A DNA stretch of 64,000 nucleotides. It comes from Coffea arabica. Taxonomy: Eukaryota > Streptophyta > Magnoliopsida > Gentianales > Rubiaceae. The DNA lies in NCBI RefSeq assembly GCF_036785885.1, contig NC_092322.1, forward strand, positions 13,848,466 to 13,912,465, read 5' to 3'. The position numbers and the translations under genes were made by a program. A model generated the notes under the pieces. The model was not told the DNA's origin, searched no databases, and saw only the letters and a program-made list of their open reading frames with translations. Below are positions 21,273 to 33,353 of this stretch, piece by piece (the stretch's first letter is position 1; every line of letters begins with the position of its first letter).

Positions 21273-24200
21273 ATGGATTTCGGTCAATTAGTTTCAAAGC
21301 TCAGCAAATTGCAGAAACATAAGTGGTTTTTTGACATGGATGTTGAGAAATTGCGCATGAGATTGATACACCAATACTGGCTGGAATTGCCATTTCTAGA
21401 TGATGAAGATTACAGTACTTATTTCATCGTCAAGGGCTTCAGTGATTACCTTAAGTTGAGACAAAGACTTGATCAAGATATGAGTCACTTAACCGAAGAC
21501 CTTCTACTGAAGTTGAAGTTGTCAAGAGCTCTCTTTTTCTTTGCTGCAATGCAAGGTGTTGACAAGATGCAATTGATAGATCTGTTGGCTCACTATACAT
21601 TTCTGGCCGTGAATGCTGAATGCCTGAGAAAAGTATATTGGTCTGTTTGTTTCAAAGGAGAGGTGTTCAAGGACATCCAACTTGAAATTTGTCACCTGCA
21701 ATGCAAGATTAAGCTTGTTGATTTCCAATTTCATGTAACATCTGTACGCGTCCTGAAAGCCCTGCTGAAAGCTTCAAAAGTGCTATCAAGGTCACCACTC
21801 ACTTTTGCTCCAGAGAAGAATAAGTATATAGCGGAGGAATTTGTTGATTCTCTCCTTGGTGCTTTTAGGCAGATACTAGAATGTCATGCCATGTTTACAG
21901 TTTCCATGCACGATCAGATGCAGAAACTTCATGAGGGAGTAAAATTCCTGAGTATTCTTCTCCATGTGAAGCAGGAGAAGTTCTATGCGCTATCTGATGG
22001 AATGAAGGATCGAATTGGAGATATGATCATTGATGCAGGAATTGTTATTTGCTCACTTTCTGTGAGTAAAACAAAATATAGCTTAGCAAAGGAAACAGAT
22101 CTCGCACTTCTTCATTTGTTGAAAGACCTTCAATTTGTGATGGAAGAAGTTGCACAAACTTATCCGCCAACTTCATCATCACTTAGTTTCCCTAGGACCA
22201 ACGAGTTGGGCTCCATTGATTTCTTCTTAGAAAATCTCAAGGAACTAGCAACTTCTGACACTGGTTCAATTGCTTTTCCAAAGGATCAAATCCAAAGAGT
22301 TCAAGAAGATCTTATATTTTTAAGATCTTTCCTATGGAAAATTGTGAAGCTGCGCAGCCAGAATGGAAAACTTCAGGCTCTTTGGGATCGTGCTATGGAG
22401 GTGGCCTACAAGACAGAGTTAATCATTGATTCTGTTGTGCTTGGGGATAAACTTGAATGTTTGGATACCGTTGCAGGAGATATCAAGCATGTGAAGACTG
22501 AGGCCCTTAAACTCTCTGACAGCATCAGGAGTGACAATGAAGCACAGAGAGTTACCAAGAAATCTATTCACTTGGAATCACAACTCAGTACCCCAGCACT
22601 GGATGAAGTTCTGGTGGGTCTTGATGAAGAGGTAAAGACAATTACAAATAGACTTACTAAGGGTTTAAAGAAGCGGGATATTGTTTCAATTGTGGGTATG
22701 GCTGGACTTGGTAAAACAACATTAGCCAACACAGTTTACCACCATCCTTCAATTTTAAACCACTTTCATATTCGTGCTTGTTGTACTGTTTCTCAAGTAT
22801 ATAGCAGGCACAATTTGTTAGTTCAGATTTTATGTAGTGTGGTTTATAGTTTTGCTGACCACTCTGTGAAGGTGAGCCCTGACAAATATCTGAGGATGGA
22901 TGAAGATGATTTGGCTGCAGAGTTAAAGAAGGTTTTGTCGAGAAACATGTATCTCATTGTTTTGGATGATGTGTGGGACATTGAAGCATGGAATTTGTTG
23001 AAAGATTCACTACCAGATGATTCCAATGGAAGCAGGATTCTCTTTACTAGCAGGTTTCAGAATTTGTCTTTGCAATTTAAGCCTGATAGCAAGCCTTACC
23101 ATCTCCGCCAACTTACTGGCGAAGAGTGTTTTGCACTGCTTCAGAGGAAGATATTTGGCAAAAAAAATTGTCCTTCCACACTAACCAAAGTTTTAATTCA
23201 AATAGCAAGTAAGTGCAAGGGGTTACCTCACACAATAGTCATTTTTGCTGGAATTCTTTCAAGAATAGAGCAATATTGCTGGCAAGAATTTGCAGACAGC
23301 CTTAGTTCCAGCACTCCTGTGAAGACTGAACCATTGGAGCTGAGTTACAGTCATCTACCTGAATATTTGAAGCCATGCCTTCTTTATTTTGGTGCATTTC
23401 GAGAAGACCAAGATATTCCTGTTCGAAGGTTGTTATGGCTTTGGATCTCTGAAGGATTTGTCCAAAAGACAGAAGGGAAGAGCTTAGACGACATGGCAGA
23501 AGACTACTTGATGGATTTGGTTAGTAGAAGTTTAGTTACGGTTACCAAACAAAGAACTACAGGTGGTGCAAAAACGTGTCAAATTCATGATTTGGTACAT
23601 GAGTTTTGTTTGGCAAAAGCTAAACATGAAAGTTTTCTACAGATTTTACACGGGGATAGTGACATTTCTACTTTTACAGGGCCATGCCCCCATCGACTGT
23701 GTATTTACTTGATCAAGGAAGAGGAGCTTGAGAAGATGAGGCTGTATTTTCCCAATTTGCGCTGCTTGTTCGTCTTTAGTTATTACCATTGGAACTTTAG
23801 CTGGAAGGTTATAAAGCTGCGTGATGGTTCCCCTGGGTTTCCAGTACTAAAACTTCTTAGAGTGTTGGATCTGGGGGACTTTGATTTTGGTACAAGTTTT
23901 CCAATGGAAGTAGTATTCCTTGCTCATTTGAGATTCTTGGCGATTCACGGACACATGAAGGACATCCCATCTGCAATAGACAACCTCTCAAGGCTGGAAA
24001 CTTTTCTGGTAGAAGGAAACTTTGATGCATGACAGGCGTCAAACCTGTGCAATAATAAATACCTGCTTAAATAAAATACAAATTCTGTATATAGCGGTAA
24101 GTAGGGTCGAATCCACAGGAACTGGGGATAATTTAATTTCTTCTCAAGTTCCAGATATGGGGGGTTTTGAAAATGATAGTAACTAAATTACTTGGAATAA

Positions 24201-26263
24201 ATTAATTAAAATAAAATAACTACAACTCAAATAACTAATTATCACAATAAAAATAATAATGGACGAACTCTAGCCAAGAGACAACTTCGGAGATGGTTCA
24301 CTTAATTCGATCACAGATGCAAGGATTATTCCAGTTACTATCTGATAAATTAGTTATAGTTGTTATACACGCGATAAACAACTAACTCTTCCTCAATTTG
24401 TCGATAGCCAAGGTACAACCGTTGACTATTTCTCTAATCAGGAAATAACCCTAGGTACGACCATAGAAGTTCAATTCCCTAATTGCATGAATAATTAGAA
24501 GAGCCTAATTCCAACCAATCAACACGCTACGAGGGTCTCTTTAAGTTAGCCTGCCTACCTCCCTGACACAAACCCAATCATGCCAGTTGCCACCAGTTTA
24601 GAATAATTAAACAATTACGGATTTAACTACCCTAATTGGCTTCAAGTTATTGAATTAATCTAGAATCCGGGCCCTAGATAATCGAATAATAAAACAACCA
24701 TACGAACATAAAGCAAAAGACAGACAAATACCAGTGAATAATGGGAATAAATAAAAACTAATTCGATCTCACAAATTTAGTAGAACCAAATCCTCCGTTG
24801 TTCTTGACTAGACAAATTTAGCCACGCCTCATGAGAAAATCTTCAAGTAATTCCACTGAGGTCCAGGCCAGCAAAAGAGCCAAGAAAGAAAAACTAAAAC
24901 TAAAAACTATCCTAAAGCTTCGATAAGAACTAAAGATAAAAAGTATTCATCCCCTGATCTCCATCCGTGTACTTGTTTTTAAAGCCAAAGAGGACTAATG
25001 CCTCTCCTAGTGCGTGGATCCCGCCGAACTGAGAGTCAAAGTCCAAGAAGGAAACTCTTCCGAATTGAGAGAAAACCAAATCACAAGGTGGGTCCTGCCG
25101 AATTGCTTCTTGTTTCCCATCTCTGTGCGTTACTTCTCTTAAAGGCCAAATGAAGAAAAAGCCTTTTCTCCTCTCGTGGTCCCCACCGAAATTGGGAAGC
25201 TAAAAGAAATACAAGAAGAAAGCTCCGTTGATGTTTTAGGACTCTTGGTCCGCGGCTACTAGTCAGCCAGGAGCAAAGACCACGGCAATCCGTCTCCTCT
25301 TGTGGGCCAAGTCCACGGGACTTTCTTCTTTAAGTCTCTCACTTATGGAGCAAGTCCCTCCTTTTTGGTAATTTTCTGCTTCATTCCTGAAATTGATTCC
25401 AAATATCAAATATGAGTAAATATCAGCAATTAGCACAATATTTGTCAGGGATAGAAGGGAAAATTAATAATAAAAATACTAACAAATTATACCCTATCAA
25501 TGCAGTTGTGTTGCCAAATACTATCTGGAACATCAAGACATTGAGGCATCTATGGACAACAAAGTCCTCGATGTGGTGTGGTTTTTGTTTACCCATTGAC
25601 AATGTTGAAGTATCCACCGATCTTGATCATTTAAACACTTTAAGCCTTGCAGTTGATCCCTTTTCTCAAAGCTTGCAAGATATATTAACGAAGTTACCAA
25701 GCATCCGCAGGTTAAAATGCGTGTCTGTCAGATCAGAGGCAAAATCCCCTGGAAATTGCAATAGGATTCTCACGCTGGACAAATTGAGCAGTCTACAATC
25801 ACTTAAGCTGCAAAGGTTTGTTGGATATGAGTTCGAATACCCATTCAACTTGAAAAAGTTGACTCTTTCATTTAACCATCAGCCCTGGAGTAAAATGTCA
25901 GCAATTGGAGAGCTGCCCAATCTTAAAGTGCTTAAATTAGAGTGTAATTCCTTTGTGGGTGAAAAATGGGAAATGGAAGAAGGGGAGTTCCCTAACCTTA
26001 GATTCTTGAAATTCTCACGGTTGGACATTTGCTTGTGGATTGCCCCTTCTTATAGTTTTCTCCGTCTTGAGAAATTGGTTTTGTACGAATGTGCGAAGCT
26101 GCAAGAGGTCCCTTCTTCTTTAGGGAAATGTGAGAATCTAGAATTGATTGAGCTGAGAGGGGGTTGTGAGTCTGCTGTGAGTTCTGTAAAGCAAATTCAA
26201 CAAGAACAGGTGAGTACTGGAAGCCAGGATCTAAAGATTGTTATCGGAGCCACGGTTGATTGA
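21273..26263 (+). pseudogene. NLR3: CC-NB-LRR gene split by an exonic solo LTR
   Basis: Coding sequence is 21273-24029 plus 25505-26263. A solo LTR lies between, within the LRR region, next to one copy of its 5-bp duplication (25500-25504). The two parts are in the same frame, and apart from the insertion I see no stop or frameshift over 1171 codons. Motifs in residue numbers: EDVID-like LIIDSV about 390, P-loop GMAGLGKTT 475, kinase-2 VLDDVWD 565, RNBS-B GSRILFTSR, GLPH in place of GLPL, IHD 771-773. It lacks the first ~90 residues of NLR2/NLR5. As it stands it gives a 919-residue product that ends at the LTR's own TGA, with NB-ARC and the first LRRs. A second ORF (25412-26263, 283 codons) takes its ATG from the LTR and encodes the remaining LRRs. 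Whether the LTR is ever spliced out is unknown. Confidence 0.9.
24030..25499 (-). mobile_element. Solo LTR (Ty3/gypsy family) in NLR3
   Basis: Termini are TGACAGG and CCTATCA, 1470 bp long, with a perfect 5-bp duplication ATGCA (24025-24029, 25500-25504). It carries the same family words as the other LTRs (GCTACGAGGGT, TAGCGGTAAGTAGGGTCG). It is antisense to NLR3. Its first three bases, TGA, form the stop codon that truncates NLR3. Confidence 0.93.
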
Positions 26264-27719
26264 GTGCTAAGATCATAAGGTGAGTGGATTTCCTCTCATC
26301 ACATCTTAGAATGTAGAACCATTCATGTCTGTCATAGATTTGGAAGAGAGCAATGCAGAGTGGGATTCCACTCACTCACTAGGTTGGTTTTACTTCCAGA
26401 GTGCTATTTGTATATGTTCAATCAGTTTATAGAAGTAATTTCTGTAGCCTCTGAATTCTTTAGTTTGAATTTGATGCAGCCATAACTTTATTTCTGATCG
26501 TCTCACCTTATATTTCTACGTGGAAAGAACGTACCATTTACAATTTCGTAATGGGAAGTTTTAAGACATTAATACAATCATCTAAAGTTTAGAAACCAAG
26601 TAGACGTATCAAAGTTGTCTCTTAAGGAAAATGTATTCTTTTTCCCAAAGAGCTCTTTAATTTGTTCATCGAGTCATTCATGTGCTATTGATCAACAACC
26701 ACACCCATTTTGATCTGTATTTACGTATTCCTGCTCTTTTCCAATTATTGCAACCGTTTGATATTAAGTGTGAACCTTGTTCCTTGTGTTCTATATTATC
26801 ATCTTTGTTCACAATTTCAATGGTTATCTACAATGCTAACTGGGATGCTCAATTTTGAGCTTGGAAAATTGGGAAGCAGGATAGGGACTATTGATCTATT
26901 AACTGTCCCTGAACAATGTAACTCTATGTACATCCTTACAACACTGGTGCGATATTTTGTTACTGTTCATATAGATCATATATATAATAATTGTGTTTCT
27001 GTTGTTAAATTTTACAAGTAATTCACGTAAGTTTACATCTTGTTCAAAAAATGTTAGATTGGTTGTTGCTAACAACTGTTCGTGCCCTTGGTCCAAAAAA
27101 TTGTCACTTTCATCTTTGTTCACAATTTCTATGGTTGTCTGCCATGCTTACTGGGATGCTCAATTTTGAGCTTGGAAAATTGTCACCTTTATTATTGTGA
27201 TCTGTTAAATGCAGAAAACTTATTTAGTGAAAAAAATTTCGAGTTCAATAATATGTAATACTTTTTTTGACGCCTTAATTAATTGTGTAGCTTTAGATTT
27301 TAAAATTCTGCATTTTTTTTTTGGGCTTCTTCTTGGTTTTTATCTTTGATCTAGCTAGCAATTTAGAACTTGGCATTGGAAGCAAACCAGAAATCACTGA
27401 AGTCTTGGATTCTTTTTTTCTTTTTTATTCCCAACCCCCCCCCCCCCCCGGGGGGGGACGGCCTTTCTGTGTTTGGAGGATATTTGTGACTATCCAACAC
27501 TGAGCTATGTTTAATATGGTGCTGCCTCCACATGAGCCAGTAAGAGCTAAATCATTACTAGTCTTTAGCAAAATTAATAAGGAAAAAGAAAAGGCTGCCT
27601 TACAATTTTGTAATGTGAAGTTTTCAAGAATTAATTCAATTATGTAATATACGAAAACCAAGTAGGCGTTTAATACAACAAATGAAGGATTATCTAGTGC
27701 CACATGTGATTTGTTTTAG
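26264..27719. other. NLR3 3' flank and spacer with direct repeats and a C15G8 tract
   Basis: The start matches other NLR 3' flanks. A ~73-bp direct repeat (26799-26871 and 27110-27182, a few mismatches) contains TGGGATGCTCAATTTTGAGC. At 27435-27457 there are 15 C followed directly by 8 G. No gene is apparent. Confidence 0.6.
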
Positions 27720-28220
27720 GGCAAAAAACCTTAGGGAACTATTAAACTATTGCTCGCATCAATTTTTGACCATCAAACAATTTTTCGTCATAAATTAGCC
27801 ACTAAACTAACTAATTAGCAACCGTGGCTATTTCGTAGATATTGGCTCTTAATCTAAAAAATAATCAGAATACCCAGTGCTATTTTGTCCACCACTAACT
27901 TGACCCTATACACTGTTCCGTTAAGTTCCAACGAAACAACTCCACTACTAAATGTATCAGATCCTATCTCTTGCAATTCTTCAAGATCAGTGTATGTGGT
28001 ATTTTCACCAACTTCGGAATTCATCCAATATAATTAACACTTAGTAGTGGACAAAAATACCCATAAGCATTCTAATTATTTTGTAAATTAAGAGCCAAAG
28101 TTTATGAAACGGCCACAGTTGTACTGATTAGATAATTTAATGATCAATTTATGATGAAAAATTATTTGATGGTCAAAAGTTGATACGAGCCAAAGTTTAA
28201 TGGCACTGAAATTTTTTGCC
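27720..28220. mobile_element. Mutator-like MITE with long terminal inverted repeats
   Basis: Long inverted arms of about 170-185 bp start GGCAAAAAA and end TTTTTTGCC, and pair over most of their length (shared words TTTTTGACCATCAAA, TTGGCTCTTAAT and ATTTTGTCCAC). Flanks carry the 9-bp duplication TTTGTTTTA (27711-27719 and 28222-28230), offset by one base on the right. Long TIRs with 9-bp duplications are diagnostic of MULEs. The central ~140 bp has no coding capacity. Confidence 0.8.
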
Positions 28221-28410
28221 CTTTGTTTTATGTAACATTGTTGGCCCCATTGGCTTTATTTTCCTATCAATAATACTTGACAAGGACAAGAAGGTTTGCT
28301 GTATTAGAGAAACATAGAAAGGAAAAGAACATACACTCGTTCAATAGATTATCAAAAAATACCTTTAAAAAATGAATTTTGTAATAATCATAATAGATCG
28401 CCCAATATTT

Positions 28411-29615
28411 AAGCAATAAGATTTGAAGATTAATGCTGAATTTTATTGATTGAACTAAAAATTTAAAATTTAAAACAAACAGGGCAACAGAAAAGAAGGT
28501 AAGACCGATGGATGGAACATAGAAGATTGTAAAAGAGAAGGGAGAAAATCTTTGTATTTTTTTTTTTCAAAAAGTGGGAGATGTTAAACGTAGGATCTTC
28601 TACTTACGATCCCTTCTACCTTATCACCCAACCCAACCCTCTCTCAAAACTCTTAATATATTACTTTTCCTAGCAATAATTTGTTCTATAATTGCTGAGA
28701 GAAACTATATAGAATATCATATGGTCATGAATTTCACTAAAATAAATATGCTAACACAATTTGATTGCTTGTAATCAACTGCATATCCAGTCTCCATCAA
28801 CTAGCCATTGTTGACCTTATCAATTAACAAGTCTGGTCGTCTTGGATGTCAAAAAATTGTTAAATAAACAAGAAGTTAGCTGCAATTGTAAGTTGCCTAT
28901 TTTTAAATGATTGCTACTATTATTTTCTTTCAACAAATCCCTTTCAGGGATTGGTCATGTCCCCAATCCGTTAGTGAATAATTGGAAACTGGCAAGAAAT
29001 TGTGCTGCTGAAGAGTCTAATTAGTTAGAATATAAATGTTAAAGACGAGAAAATAGCAGCAGAAAGTTCTTTTTGTAATAATTCTTTAGTGCAATGTATA
29101 AAATCCAAGTAGGCAATTAATTCAAAGAAAAAACAATTATCTCGTGCTACAGGCATTTTTTCTAGCGACTCCTTTCGCACCTTCAACAATATTTTCAAAA
29201 CAATTTCAATTTTGTGATAAAAAGTTAGTTCAAGAAGAGGTAGGTAACGAGGAAATTTTTGTGTATTTGTACGAACATATAGAAAAAGAAGGAATAAAAA
29301 AGAAAGAAAAAGATCATAAACTAATCCAATGGATTGTCACAAGTATTGAGGAAGGAAAGTATTCTGTACTCGATCATCAAAAATTTCCAAATGATCAAGC
29401 AATAAGACTTGCAGGATGCAGAGAAAATCAAGAGTGATTCTGCACTATGCCATTGATGACTCGAGTCGAATCCATGTTTCAGGTGACATGTCTGACGAAC
29501 TAATCGTGGCCAGTAGAACCCAAGCAAACAGTCAGTCTGTACCATCAAATTAGTACCTAGACAAACAGTCAGTCTCAACCATCAAAGTCCATAGAAGATT
29601 GCTCGTCGACAACAG
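28411..29615. other. NLR4 upstream region, duplicate of the NLR3 upstream region
   Basis: Similarity to 18830-20803 includes AAGCAATAAGATTTG, TCATGAATTTCACTAAAATAAATAT, and the first-exon edge at ACAACAG|GTAT. It lacks the 425-bp element present at 19307. A short duplication, CAAACAGTCAGTCT, occurs twice near 29523 and 29562. Confidence 0.6.
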
Positions 29616-29931
29616 GTATAGTAAATTCAAGAGGAAATGAAAAGAAAAGAAAAACTTGTTTTGTCTTGGATAACTAATATTCATTACTTAAACGAAAGCG
29701 TTTCTTTTGATCATTCATCGAAAGGTGTCCCTCGTTGACCTTCTCAAGTAGCTGCATTTCTTCTTCTGTTCACGTAATTTGATGGTTTGTGCTATATCAT
29801 TTTATGGAAATCATTATGTTTATACTGTATTTGAAGTGAAAAAAAAATGCAAGAAGAACATCATGATTGGGGTTTTTACTTATTCTTCAATATGAAATTT
29901 TTTATAAAAATTATCCCGCTTTTTTTGGCAG
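29616..29931 (+). other. NLR4 leader intron
   Basis: Donor ACAACAG|GTATAG and acceptor TTTTGGCAG|GACATTCAG match the NLR3 leader intron at both edges. It contains an in-frame ATG at about 29847 that would extend the NLR4 frame, but that ATG lies inside the intron, so translation is placed at 29982. Confidence 0.55.
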
Positions 29932-29981
29932 GACATTCAGGAGTTTGGAACGGGGTCAGTTATCATTTCCCGGGTAAACTG

Positions 29982-31933
29982 ATGGAATTCTGTCAATTAG
30001 TTTCAAAGCTCAGCAAATTAAAGAAAAACAAGAGGTTTTTCGATATGGATATCCAGAAATTGCGCTTGAGATTGTTAAACCAGTACATACCGGAATTGCC
30101 ACGGCCAGATGATCAAGTCAACAGTACTTATTTCATCGTCAAGGGCCTCAGGGATTACCTTAAGTTGAGAGCAAGACCTGATCGAGATTTGAGTCATCTA
30201 ACTGAAGTCCTTTTATGGAAGCTAATGTTATCAAAAAATCTAATTTACATTGCTACAGTGCAAGGTGTTGAGCAGATGCAACTGCTAGACCTCTTGGCTC
30301 ACTGTACATTCCTGGCCGTGAATGCTGAATGCCTGAGGAAGTTATATTGGTCTGTTTATTTTGAAAAAGAGGTGGTCAATGACATCCAATCTGAAATTTC
30401 TCAACTGCAACAGAAGATCAAGCTTGTTGATCCCCAATTTCGTGTGACTTCAGTGCGTGTCTTGAAAGCTTCAAAGAAACTGTCAAGGTCACCACTCACT
30501 TTTACTCCTGAGAAGAACAAGTATTTAGTGGAGGAATTTGTTGATTCTCTCCTATGCGGTCTTAGGCAGCTACCAGAATGCTGTTCCACTTTTACAGTAC
30601 CTGTGCAGGACCAAATGCTGAAACTCCATGAGGGAGTAAAATTCATCAGTTTCCTTCTCTGTGTGCAGCAGGAGAAGTTCTATGCACTACCTGAAGAAAT
30701 GAAGCATCGTATTGGAGTTATGATCATTGATGCAGGAATTGTGATTTGCTCCCTTTCTGTGAATGAAATGAAAGATAGCTTGGCCAAGGAAACAGAACTT
30801 GCACTTGTACATTTATTGAAAGAGCTCCAATTTGTCATGGAAGAAGTTGCACAAGTTTATCCGCTAAAATCATCACAACTTAGTTTCCCTAGGACTAATG
30901 AGCTGGGCTCTATTGATTTTCTTCTAGAAAATCTCAAGGAACTAGCAATATCAAAGGCTGGTTCAGGTGCTTTCCCAATGGATCAAATCCAGACAGTCCA
31001 AGAAGAGCTTTTATTCTTAAGATCTTTCCTAGAGAATATTGTGGAGAAGCGCAACCAGAATGAAAGGCTCCAAGCTTTCTGGAGTCGTGCTATGGAGGTT
31101 GCGTACAAGGCTGAGGTAATAATCGACTCTACACTGGCTGGTGACAAGCTTGAAACTTGTTTGGATGTCATTGCTGGAGATATCAATTTTGTGAAGACTG
31201 AGCTGGCAGAAGAGATCTATGATGGTCAGACTCACAGTGTTACTAACCCTTTCGTTCCTATGCCATCACAAGTTTCTGCCCCAGTATTCTATGAACATCC
31301 GGTGGGTCTCGAGGATGAGCTGGAAACTATTATTGATAGACTTGTGAGAGGAACAATGCAGTTGGATATTGTTCCCGTGGTCGGTATGCCTGGGTTAGGT
31401 AAGACAACGTTAGCCAATTCAGTTTACTGTCATCGATCAGTTGATTCCCACTTTCATATTCGTGCTTGGTGTTGTGTCTCCCGAGTATATAGCAAGAAAA
31501 GTTTGTTACTTCAGATTTTGCGTAACCCTGTTTTTGAGATTTTTGACCAGAGCCTTGAGATAAATGAAGATGATTTGGCTGAAAATCTTTACAAGCTTTT
31601 GAAGGGAAATAGGTATCTTATAATTTTGGATGATGTTTGGGACATTAAGGCATGGAAGTTGTTGGAGAGATCACTACCAGATGATTCCAATGGAAGCAGG
31701 ATTCTCCTCACCAGTAGATCTCATGATTTGCTTTTGGATTTTACTCTATTTGGCAAGCCTCACCACAGGTTCTTTCTCTTTGGACATTTATTAGTTCTTA
31801 TAATCTACCATTATTTAAATTTCTGAAAAAATCTTCTCAATGTTGCAGAGCCACCTACATACATACGCTTTGCCAAATCATTCAGGATAAACCGTGCGTT
31901 TTCTCCGCAGCTGCAGGCACAGAGATTAGATGA
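29982..31933 (+). CDS. NLR4: truncated CC-NB protein lacking ARC2 and LRRs
   Basis: The ATG at 29982 aligns with the NLR3 start. The frame runs through the N-terminal extension, coiled coil (EVIIDS), P-loop GMPGLGKTT at residue 468, kinase-2 ILDDVWD at 550 and RNBS-B GSRILLTSR at about 571. NLR homology then ends at GKPHH. Unspliced it stops at 31826. A GT-AG intron 31769-31848 would instead join 31768 to 31849-31933 and finish with a novel 28-residue tail ending EIR (623 residues). GLPL, IHD and all LRRs are absent. Truncated NLRs can act as adaptors, but this may equally be a decaying copy. It arose from the same duplication as NLR3. Confidence 0.75.
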
Positions 31934-33225
31934 TGCTTATTTTCCATATACCATCAGTGCTTGTCCGAGAAAAGAAGTTCAAAACATAGCGGGCCTCCAT
32001 GATGAAGTATACACTGTCACTAGGTCTGGTGCACCATGCAATATGAATAACTGTGCAAATCTCTACTAATATATTAGAAGTCTGAGTGGGAATTAATGTA
32101 TTAAATTTTCTTTTTATTAATAGCCATGACCCCCCCCCAAAAAAAAATTTTTTTTTTATGGCCATGCGAATGTGGGGCAGTTTATTTCATAGGAGTGTTC
32201 TCTTGAAATTGTTCGCATATTTCTTTGCTCTTGATTGGCCAAATCTTTAGATTTATCTTATTCGTCTTCTGTTGTGGTAGCTATAAAACTTGACATCCAC
32301 TTTTGATTTAGAATCAGACTAATTTGATCTTCTCACTATAAAAATTTAAATTTATACAAACTTTCACATGAACTGCTGGTAGTAAAGTATGGATTTCATA
32401 GGAGTGTTCTCTTTTAATTTGTTGGTGTGTTTTTTTTTTTTTTACTTTGATTGGCAAAATCTATAGATCAAAGGGTTAAATGCACTAAACTTCTCTCAAC
32501 TTCGTCCGTATTGCATTTTTAATTCTCTTAACTCATTAAATAAGTACTTTATCTGTTTATATGACAATTTTGTCACACGAATTATAAAGCACGGCAACCA
32601 AACAATTTAAATAGATCCAAAATGTGCAGAAAAATGTATATTGGATTGCTAATTTGAGAAGTGAAATTTCTTGATCAAATCACAAAGATAACAGAAACGC
32701 AGCTAGCAATTTCATTGATTGTGAATTTGCAAAAAGTTGAAGAGAACAACAAAAGAGCACCGTTAAAGATGCAGGTTCAAAAAAGAGACAGACCTTTTGA
32801 TCAAAGTTACACCAAAGAGCTCAAAAAATTCAATCATCTTGTAATATTACAACATCAGGTTCATTGCTTCTTGCTTCTTGATTCACTATTTTCACAAACT
32901 TCCTCTCAAACATGTCAATGTTCAATTGATGCAGGTTCCAAAGTACTAATTATGAGAAGAGAAAAAAGAAGAACATAAAAGAAAAGTTCATGGGAGAGTT
33001 GGAGCAAGAATTCTATCTATATCAAATATAATATATCTGGAATCTGCTGTTGCTCTGCCAAGACAAGTAATGGGAAAACGTATTACCCGAAGCTCAATAA
33101 TTTAGGTGAATGTAGTGTTGACTTTCTTTCTTGATAATTGTTTGCCACTGCAGAAGAAGAAAGCGTCTCGCAAATATTTTATAGGCACCATCCCCCCCCC
33201 CCCCCCAATAAAAAATACAGCGAGA
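31934..33225. other. Spacer between NLR4 and NLR5
   Basis: No homology to NLR C-terminal parts is visible, so the rest of NLR4 has been deleted or displaced. Low-complexity runs occur at 32130-32157 (C9, A9, T10) and 33192-33206 (C15). The ORF at 32661-32978 has no recognisable domain and an amino-acid make-up expected of chance AT-rich sequence. Confidence 0.5.
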
Positions 33226-33353
33226 GAAAAGGAGTCTTGTCGGCAATATTTGATTATTCATGAGAAGTCTGTAGATCTTGAACTAAGTTCATTCAGCATC
33301 AATTGTTACACTAGACAGAAATCTGATATCAGAGTGAAAAAGAAGACACCATA
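33226..33353 (+). promoter_or_regulatory. NLR5 conserved leader
   Basis: This shares with NLR2 and NLR6 the blocks GTCTTGTCGGCAATATTTGA, TAGATCTTGAACTAAG and AATCTGATATCAGAGTGAAAA, in the same order and spacing before the ATG. Conservation in non-coding sequence next to three diverged coding copies suggests a retained promoter/5'UTR. Confidence 0.55.

Noticed and set aside
29847-29981. Upstream ATG adding 45 residues to NLR4
   Set aside because: It lies inside a leader intron whose splice sites match those of NLR3, and the extra residues have no match in paralogs.
32661-32978. 105-codon open frame as a gene
   Set aside because: No domain, no paralog, and a Lys/Gln-rich composition as expected of AT-rich chance frames.
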